Below the pieces are notes generated by a model, which ran no database searches, had not been told where the DNA came from, and saw only the letters and a list, made by a program, of their open reading frames with translations. 64,000 bases of DNA, taken from an uncultured Butyricicoccus sp. GTDB taxonomy: Bacteria > Bacillota > Clostridia > Oscillospirales > Butyricicoccaceae. Location: assembly GCA_934532985.1 (NCBI GenBank), contig CAKTAV010000005.1, positions 118,715 through 182,714 of the forward strand, given 5' to 3'. Shown here piece by piece: positions 58,636 to 64,000 of this stretch (the first letter of the stretch is position 1; the number at the start of each line of letters is the position of its first letter). A program made the translations under genes and the position numbers.

Positions 58636-58842
58636 ATGGCATTTGTAAACAAGCAGACGACCATCGGCGAGGTTCTCGCGAAGGATATTAACACCGCACA
58701 GTTCTTTATGAATATCGGCATGCATTGCCTGGGCTGCCCGCATTCGCAGGGTGAGACCATTGAAGAGGCCTGCATGGTTCACGGTACGGATCCGGACGAG
58801 CTGGTCGAGAATATTAACGATTACCTGCAGGCTACCCTGTAA
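58636..58842 (+). CDS. DUF1858 domain protein
   Basis: A 68-residue protein, typical size for DUF1858. It contains the GMHCLGCPHSQGETIEEAC segment whose paired cysteines suggest metal or iron-sulfur binding, and an N-terminal TTIGEVLAKD. Relatives are found with hybrid-cluster and iron-sulfur proteins in anaerobes. TTGGAGG lies ahead of the ATG. It is monocistronic. Confidence 0.9.
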   Translation: MAFVNKQTTIGEVLAKDINTAQFFMNIGMHCLGCPHSQGETIEEACMVHGTDPDELVENINDYLQATL

Positions 58843-58863
58843 GGCGAAACGGAAAACACAGAA

Positions 58864-58896
58864 AGGACCGATGCGTCGCGTGTCGGTTCTTTTTTG
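58864..58896 (+). terminator. Terminator after the DUF1858 gene
   Basis: GGACCGATGCG pairs imperfectly with GCGTGTCGGTTC, followed by TTTTTT. Confidence 0.75.
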
Positions 58897-58903
58897 CAAA
58901 GCG

Positions 58904-58935
58904 ACGAAATGCACTGCCGCGGCAGTGCATTTCGT
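58904..58935. other. Perfect 32-base palindrome ahead of trmK
   Basis: The arm ACGAAATGCACTGCCG is followed at once by its exact complement. There is no U tract, and the AGGAGG ribosome site of trmK begins 7 bases later. It could be a protein-binding site, or an RNA hairpin that shapes access to the ribosome site. Confidence 0.7.
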
Positions 58936-58952
58936 GTCATCAGGAGGAACGC

Positions 58953-59666
58953 ATGGAACAACGAATGCATCTGACACCGCGGCTGCGGACAATAATGGAG
59001 ATGGTTCCGCAGGGAGTGCGGCTGGCGGACATTGGTACGGATCATGCGCTGCTGCCGGTGGCGCTGCTGCGCCGGGAAAAGATTGCGTCGGCGATTGCGT
59101 CGGACATCGGCCAAGGACCGCTGGAGAGCGCACGGCGCACGGCGCGGCAGTTTGGCTATGAAGATCACGTTTCTCTGCGCCTTGGGCCGGGGCTGACGAC
59201 GGTACAGCCGAAGGAAGCGGATACAATAGTGATTGCCGGAATGGGCGGTGAGACCATCATCGGCATTTTGCAGCATGACCCGTGGGTGCTGGACGGCGAG
59301 CATTTGCTGCTGCTGCAAGCGATGTCTGGGCAGGCGGAGCTGCGACAGTATCTGGCGGCGCAAGGCGGCATGATTGTACAGGAAACAATCTGCCGTGAGG
59401 GCAGGCGATATTATACGATTTTGGCGGTGCGCGGCGGCGGACAGCTGGTGGAGCAAAGTATGGCGGAGAGCGTGATCTCAAAACCGCTGTGTGACGATCC
59501 GCTGGCGGAAGAGTATCTTACGGTGCGATTGCGCAAGGAGCGCGAGATCTGTGCCGCACTGGAATCGGCAAACAAGCCGCGTCCGGAGGAGTTGAAACGC
59601 TGCCGCGGCACGATTGGCGTGCTGGAACAGGCTTTACAACGCATTACGGCGAGAGAGAAAGGATGA
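58953..59666 (+). CDS. trmK: tRNA (adenine(22)-N(1))-methyltransferase
   Basis: A 237-residue class I methyltransferase. RLADIGTDHALLPVALL (SAM loop, about residues 23-39), the family motif IAGMGGETI (about 92-100) and an alpha-helical C-terminal region match TrmK, which methylates N1 of A22 in tRNA. CAGGAGGA precedes the ATG. It overlaps or abuts the Nif3-like gene, the common Firmicutes order. Confidence 0.95.
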   Translation: MEQRMHLTPRLRTIMEMVPQGVRLADIGTDHALLPVALLRREKIASAIASDIGQGPLESARRTARQFGYEDHVSLRLGPGLTTVQPKEADTIVIAGMGGETIIGILQHDPWVLDGEHLLLLQAMSGQAELRQYLAAQGGMIVQETICREGRRYYTILAVRGGGQLVEQSMAESVISKPLCDDPLAEEYLTVRLRKEREICAALESANKPRPEELKRCRGTIGVLEQALQRITAREKG

Positions 59667-59671
59667 GAGCA

Positions 59672-60448
59672 ATGGTTCGAGTCAAAGAAATTTTATACAA
59701 GCTGGAGGACGCTGCGCCGTATGCGCTGGCAGAGCATTGGGACAATGTCGGTCTGCTGGTGGGCGATCCGGAGCAGGAGGTAACCGGCGTGCTGTGTGCG
59801 CTGGATATCACGATGGATGTGGTGGAAGAAGCCATTGAGCGCGGATGTCAGCTGATTGTGGCGCATCATCCGGTGATTTTCACCTCGATCAGCCGGGTGA
59901 CGGCAGACACCGTGACCGGACGTGTGCTCATCCGTATGATTCGCAATAATATTTCCGGCATTTGTATGCACACGAACATGGACTGTGCGGAAGCTGGCGT
60001 GAATGATTTGCTTGCGGCGTCGCTGGGACTGACAGATGTGGTCAATATGGAGGCCGGAGACAACAAGATGCTGGGCCGTGTCGGCAATCTGCCGCAGCCG
60101 ATGACGCTGGAGGCGTTTGCACAGCATGTCAAGGCATCGCTCGGCGCGGGCGGTGTGCGCGTGGCAGACGGCGGGCGCATGGTATCCCGCGTTGCAGTGG
60201 GCGGTGGCGCCTGCGGCAAGCTGATGGACTTTGCGGTCGCCAAGGGTGCGGACACGTTTGTCATCGGTGATTCCAGCTATGACCTGATGCAGCGGGCGCA
60301 CGATATTGGCCTGAACTTGGTGGACGCCGGACATTTTCCGACAGAAAATCCAGTGGCGTGCGGCTTCCGCGACCTGATTGCGGAACACTTCCCGTCGCTG
60401 CAAAGTGTGGTTTCGGGTGTACACAAGGATGTTATTTCGTTTTATTGA
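59672..60448 (+). CDS. Nif3-like dinuclear metal-centre protein
   Basis: A 258-residue Nif3/YqfO-type protein without the central PII-like insert seen in YqfO. HWDNVGLLVGD, the metal-binding LIVAHHPVIF and MHTNMDCAEAGVN, and the late DAGHFPTENP supply the two-metal site. Often annotated as GTP cyclohydrolase 1 type 2, but activity is unproven. An earlier ATG at 59663 overlaps the trmK stop; 59672 is better placed for the GAAAGG site. Confidence 0.92.
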   Translation: MVRVKEILYKLEDAAPYALAEHWDNVGLLVGDPEQEVTGVLCALDITMDVVEEAIERGCQLIVAHHPVIFTSISRVTADTVTGRVLIRMIRNNISGICMHTNMDCAEAGVNDLLAASLGLTDVVNMEAGDNKMLGRVGNLPQPMTLEAFAQHVKASLGAGGVRVADGGRMVSRVAVGGGACGKLMDFAVAKGADTFVIGDSSYDLMQRAHDIGLNLVDAGHFPTENPVACGFRDLIAEHFPSLQSVVSGVHKDVISFY

Positions 60449-60511
60449 GAAAAGTACAGGGTATGACATGGAGCATAACCGTGTGATACCCTGATTTAGA
60501 AAGGATACACT

Positions 60512-62287
60512 ATGCCATTTGATGCAGTGTCGCTGCTGGCGACGGTGCGCGAAATTGACGCGCGGGTCGTCGGCGGACGAATTGATAAAATTTATCAGCC
60601 GGAGCGCGACGAAGTGGTGCTGTCGGTTCGTCTGGCGCGCGGTGGGGCTAAGCTGCTGCTCTCGGTGGGTGCAGGCACGCCGCGCATGCATTTTATTGAC
60701 GCGGGCCGAGAAAATCCGGCGGCGCCGCCGATGTTCTGTATGCTGCTGCGCAAGCATTTGCAGGGCGCTAAGATTGTGTCGGTGACCTCGCCGGATCTGG
60801 AGCGTATGGCAATTATCGAATGCGATACCACAGACGAAATGGGTGTGCCGAGCAAGAAATATCTGATGATTGAGCTGATGGGCAAATACTCTAATCTGGT
60901 TTTGTGCGATGCGGAACATCGGATTTTGGATGCGATTCGCCGTGTGGAGGGCGATGACACCGGAAAGCGACGAATTTTGCCGGGATTGTTTTATCAAATG
61001 CCGGCGCCGCAGGATAAGGTCAGCCTTCTGTCGATTTCTGAGGCAGGCTTGGCGGCGGCGATTCAGGGGGCGTTGGACGACACGGCGCTGGATCGCTGGC
61101 TGCTGAATCATTGCAAGGGATTGTCGCCGCTGGTGTGCCGGGAGCTGGCATGTCGTGCGTGTGGGGAAACCAGTAAGCCGGTGGGACAGCTGACAAACTC
61201 GGAACGCGACAGCCTGCTGGCGGTTCTGCGCGACTTTACCCAGATGATTGTGGAAAACCGTATGAAGCCGTGTCTGCTCGTGCATGCGGAGGACGGATCG
61301 GTCTTTGATTTTACCGTAATGCCGGTGCAGCAGTATGGCAATCTGGTGCAGACGAAGATTCGCGATAGCTTTTCCGAGCTGTTGTCAGAATTCTATGAAA
61401 AGAAGAGTAATATCGAACGCATTCGCCGTCATGCGCAGAATATGACGCACACGGTAACGAATGCGCGTGACCGTATGCGCCGTAAGCTGGCTGCACAGAA
61501 AAAGGAGTTGTCTCAGTCACAGGACCGCGAAAAATATAAGCGCCGCGGCGACTTGATTACCGCGAATTTATATCAAATACAGCCGGGAATGCGCAAGGCA
61601 ACGGTGATTGACTATTTTGATCCGGAGTGCCCAGAGGTTGAGCTGACACTGGATGTTCGCTTATCGCCGCAGCAGAATGCGCAGAAGCAGTTTAAGCTGT
61701 ATACCAAGGCAAAGACGGCAGAAGAAAAGCTGACCGAGCAGATTGCCCACGGTGAGAGTGAACTGGATTATTTGGAGAGTGTGCTGGAAAGCGTCCATGA
61801 GGCGGAAAATCTGACGGATTTGGCACAGATTCGGGAAGAGCTGATTCGCACCGGATATTTATCCTCCCGTCAAGATAAAAAGAAGCGCCGAAATGCCAAG
61901 CCGGTACAGGGCAAGCCGTTCCAATATCGGACGACGGATGGATTTGCGGTATTTGCCGGTAAAAATAATACGCAGAATGATTTGCTGACGCTGAAAACAG
62001 CATTTAAGAGCGATATTTGGTTCCACACGCAGAAAATTCATGGTTCACATGTCATTCTCGTGTGCGACGGACGGGAGCCGACCGAACAGGCGATGACCGA
62101 GGCGGCAGAAATTGCGGCATGGCATTCGCAGGCACGCCATTCGGCACAGGTGCCGGTGGATTATTCACAGGTACGCAATATTAAAAAGCCCAATGGAGCC
62201 AAGCCGGGAATGGTGATTTATCATGTTTATCAAACTGCATTTGTAACACCGGACGAGAAACGCATTGAAGCAATGCGCATTCCGTGA
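60512..62287 (+). CDS. rqcH: RqcH / NFACT-family ribosome quality control protein
   Basis: A 591-residue protein that recruits tRNA-Ala to stalled 50S subunits and adds C-terminal Ala tails. The NFACT-N domain (residues 1-200, with GGRIDKIYQPERDEV), a helix-hairpin-helix, a coiled coil (about 290-440) and an NFACT-R domain (about 470-570, with GKNNTQNDLLT and HGSHVIL) are in the standard order. Older records call it a fibronectin-binding protein. GAAAGGA precedes the ATG. It follows the Nif3-like gene by 63 bases. Confidence 0.95.
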   Translation: MPFDAVSLLATVREIDARVVGGRIDKIYQPERDEVVLSVRLARGGAKLLLSVGAGTPRMHFIDAGRENPAAPPMFCMLLRKHLQGAKIVSVTSPDLERMAIIECDTTDEMGVPSKKYLMIELMGKYSNLVLCDAEHRILDAIRRVEGDDTGKRRILPGLFYQMPAPQDKVSLLSISEAGLAAAIQGALDDTALDRWLLNHCKGLSPLVCRELACRACGETSKPVGQLTNSERDSLLAVLRDFTQMIVENRMKPCLLVHAEDGSVFDFTVMPVQQYGNLVQTKIRDSFSELLSEFYEKKSNIERIRRHAQNMTHTVTNARDRMRRKLAAQKKELSQSQDREKYKRRGDLITANLYQIQPGMRKATVIDYFDPECPEVELTLDVRLSPQQNAQKQFKLYTKAKTAEEKLTEQIAHGESELDYLESVLESVHEAENLTDLAQIREELIRTGYLSSRQDKKKRRNAKPVQGKPFQYRTTDGFAVFAGKNNTQNDLLTLKTAFKSDIWFHTQKIHGSHVILVCDGREPTEQAMTEAAEIAAWHSQARHSAQVPVDYSQVRNIKKPNGAKPGMVIYHVYQTAFVTPDEKRIEAMRIP

Positions 62288-62324
62288 GCAAAGTTACAAA
62301 AATCAGGGAACTGCTTGATTTTGC

Positions 62325-62353
62325 TTGCTGACCTGTCGGGAATATGGCATAAT
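62325..62353 (+). promoter_or_regulatory. Promoter of guaA
   Basis: TTGCTG and CATAAT with a 17-base spacer lie 37 bases ahead of guaA. The short leader leaves no room for a guanine riboswitch, and none is seen. Confidence 0.55.
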
Positions 62354-62390
62354 AAAGATATTGAACATTCACAGAAAAGGAGTGGATCGG

Positions 62391-63935
62391 ATGAATAATC
62401 ATCAGTTTGTCTTAATCATTGATTTTGGCGGACAGTATAATCAGCTTATCGCACGCCGCGTGCGTGAATGCAATGTGTATTGTGAGGTAAAGCCGTACAC
62501 AACACCGCTGGAAGAATTGAAGGCAATGAACCCGATCGGTGTAATCTTTACCGGTGGACCAAACAGTGTCTATCTGGAAGATTCTCCTCATATCTCGAAG
62601 GAAATTTTTGAATGGGGTGTACCGATCCTTGGTATCTGCTATGGATGTCAGCTGATGGCACAGATGCTGGGCGGCGAGGTCGTTCTGGCAGAAGACGATA
62701 CCGCTCGTGAATATGGAAAGACGGTTACCTATTATAATACGGACTGCAAGCTGTTCCATGGCATCAAGGAAGAGGGTATCTCTTGGATGAGCCATGGCGA
62801 CTATATGGCGCGTGTACCGGAGGGCTTTGAGCTGGTAGCGCATTCGAATGCTTGCCCGAACGTTGCGATTGCGGATGAAGCACGAGGCTTCTATGGCGTA
62901 CAGTATCATCCGGAGGTCAATCATACGGAGCACGGTATGGACATGCTACGCAATTTCGTGTGTGAGATCTGTGGTGCGGTCGGTGACTGGACGATGGAGG
63001 ACTACTGTAAGACCGCGATTGCGCAGATCCGTGAGAAGGTAGGCGACGGTCAGGTTCTGCTGGCACTGTCCGGCGGCGTCGATTCCTCGGTTGCGGCAGC
63101 GCTGCTGGCAGAAGCGGTTGGCGATCAGCTGACCTGCGTCTTTGTTGACCATGGCCTGATGCGCAAGAACGAGGGCGACGAGGTAGAAGAGGCGTTCTCT
63201 AAGTGGAACATCCGACTGATCCGTATGAATGAGGAAGAGGCTTTCCTAAATACGCTGAAGGGTCTGACCGATCCGGAGGATAAGCGCAAGGCGATTGGAC
63301 AGCAGTTCATCCGCACGTTTGAGAAGATGGGCAAGCAGATTGGTCAGGTGGATTATCTGGCACAGGGCACGATTTATCCGGACGTCATCGAGTCCGGTAA
63401 GGGCGATGCCGCTGTCATCAAGAGCCACCACAATGTCGGCGGCCTGCCGGACTTTGTAGATTTCAAGGAGATCATCGAGCCGCTGCGCATGCTGTTTAAG
63501 GACGAGGTACGTCAGCTGGGCTTTGAGCTGGGTTTGCCGAAATATCTGGTTATGCGTCAGCCGTTCCCGGGTCCGGGACTGGGCATCCGCATCACCGGTG
63601 AGATCACGAAGGAAAAGTGCGACATTCTGCGTGAAGCCGATGCGATCTACCGCGAGGAAATTGCTAATGCCGGTCTGGACACGCAGATTAACCAGTACTT
63701 TGCCGTGCTGACCAATACTCGCACGGTTGGCGTTATGGGCGACAGCCGTACCTATGACTATGTGCTGGCGCTGCGCGGCGTCACGACGAGCGACTTTATG
63801 ACGGCAGATTGGGCACGCATCCCATATGACGTGCTGGATAAGATTTCAAACCGTATCGTCAATGAGGTTTCCGGAATTAACCGTATTGTGTATGACATTA
63901 CGGCAAAGCCGCCGGGAACGATTGAGTGGGAATAA
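62391..63935 (+). CDS. guaA: GMP synthase (glutamine-hydrolysing)
   Basis: A 514-residue enzyme aminating XMP to GMP. The class I amidotransferase domain (residues 1-195) has the nucleophile in GICYGCQ and the His-Glu in VQYHPEV. The ATP-pyrophosphatase domain follows with the P-loop LSGGVDSSVAA (about 227), and the dimer domain ends in the standard TAKPPGTIEWE. ATG 62391 follows AAAAGGAG; a longer frame upstream has no ribosome site and begins within the promoter. Confidence 0.98.
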   Translation: MNNHQFVLIIDFGGQYNQLIARRVRECNVYCEVKPYTTPLEELKAMNPIGVIFTGGPNSVYLEDSPHISKEIFEWGVPILGICYGCQLMAQMLGGEVVLAEDDTAREYGKTVTYYNTDCKLFHGIKEEGISWMSHGDYMARVPEGFELVAHSNACPNVAIADEARGFYGVQYHPEVNHTEHGMDMLRNFVCEICGAVGDWTMEDYCKTAIAQIREKVGDGQVLLALSGGVDSSVAAALLAEAVGDQLTCVFVDHGLMRKNEGDEVEEAFSKWNIRLIRMNEEEAFLNTLKGLTDPEDKRKAIGQQFIRTFEKMGKQIGQVDYLAQGTIYPDVIESGKGDAAVIKSHHNVGGLPDFVDFKEIIEPLRMLFKDEVRQLGFELGLPKYLVMRQPFPGPGLGIRITGEITKEKCDILREADAIYREEIANAGLDTQINQYFAVLTNTRTVGVMGDSRTYDYVLALRGVTTSDFMTADWARIPYDVLDKISNRIVNEVSGINRIVYDITAKPPGTIEWE

Positions 63936-63953
63936 ATATTTAGTGTTTTCTGA

Positions 63954-63995
63954 ATCCTGAAAAGCGTTGGTAATACAGCGTTTTTCAGGATTTTT
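63954..63995 (+). terminator. Terminator after guaA
   Basis: ATCCTGAAAAGCG pairs with CGTTTTTCAGGAT (one wobble), followed by TTTTCTTTT at the window end. Confidence 0.9.
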
Positions 63996-64000
63996 CTTTT

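Noticed and set aside
59693..61285. 530-codon frame antisense to the Nif3-like and rqcH genes
   Set aside because: It spans two sense genes and their junction and has no start signal.
62288..62390. Purine riboswitch ahead of guaA
   Set aside because: The leader after the promoter is about 35 bases, too short for the aptamer.

Overview
The window looks like one chromosomal stretch of a spore-forming, anaerobic Clostridia bacterium. The best guess is the Oscillospiraceae/Butyricicoccaceae, but no 16S gene is present to confirm it. Reasons: densely packed genes with AGGAGG ribosome sites and TTGACA/TATAAT promoters, a group B [FeFe] hydrogenase, Rex, a YlmC/YmxH-type sporulation protein, a SigH-like sigma factor, LL-diaminopimelate aminotransferase, type III glutamine synthetase, RqcH and an LtaS-type enzyme. 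No rRNA, tRNA, CRISPR array, transposase, integrase or phage gene was found.

Layout. 0.1-7 kb: a 34-residue membrane peptide and RecQ on the minus strand, malic enzyme, a divergent HxlR-regulator/flavin-reductase pair with a strong operator, and a polytopic GT-C-like membrane protein. 7-14 kb: polA, a catalytically dead LMW-phosphatase fold, rimI and tsaD in one overlapping run, then isocitrate dehydrogenase and Rex. 14-19 kb: a secreted and a membrane orphan, then ApbE, a NusG-domain-II protein, a Gx transporter and a lipoprotein (an extracytoplasmic flavin/redox set), then a MATE exporter. 19-25.5 kb: threonine dehydratase, an orphan fumarase beta subunit, the hydrogenase, and a coupled wall set (amidase, M23 peptidase, polysaccharide deacetylase, YlmC-like). 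25.5-31.5 kb: rpsB-tsf, an aldolase-fold enzyme, a DMT exporter, a Nudix/oxidoreductase pair, and BioY under a BirA-type operator. 31.5-42.8 kb: a secreted GH25 lysozyme, an S1-domain protein, DUF951 and uridine phosphorylase, an ECF sigma with a putative anti-sigma, an LTA synthase, and the dapF-pyrG-dapL operon.

43-49.5 kb is the most coherent module: glnA and an ANTAR antiterminator on one strand, divergent from glnN (GS-III) and an Amt channel fused to a PII domain. Both glutamine synthetase transcripts appear to begin with a terminator hairpin, and the glnN leader carries a hexaloop hairpin of the ANTAR-target type that is mutually exclusive with its terminator. This looks like a self-contained nitrogen circuit working by RNA antitermination.

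49.5-58.6 kb is interrupted by three related intergenic repeats, each starting with a GGGTCTG(C/T)TG terminator, and holds a 59-residue Cys/Gly-rich membrane peptide, several zinc-ribbon proteins, EF-P, a DNase IV-like protein, an acidic 580-residue protein, GlmM and a SigH-like sigma factor whose message may be leaderless. 58.6-64 kb carries DUF1858, TrmK, Nif3-like, RqcH and GuaA.

Long open frames lying antisense to most well-expressed genes are shadows and are not annotated.
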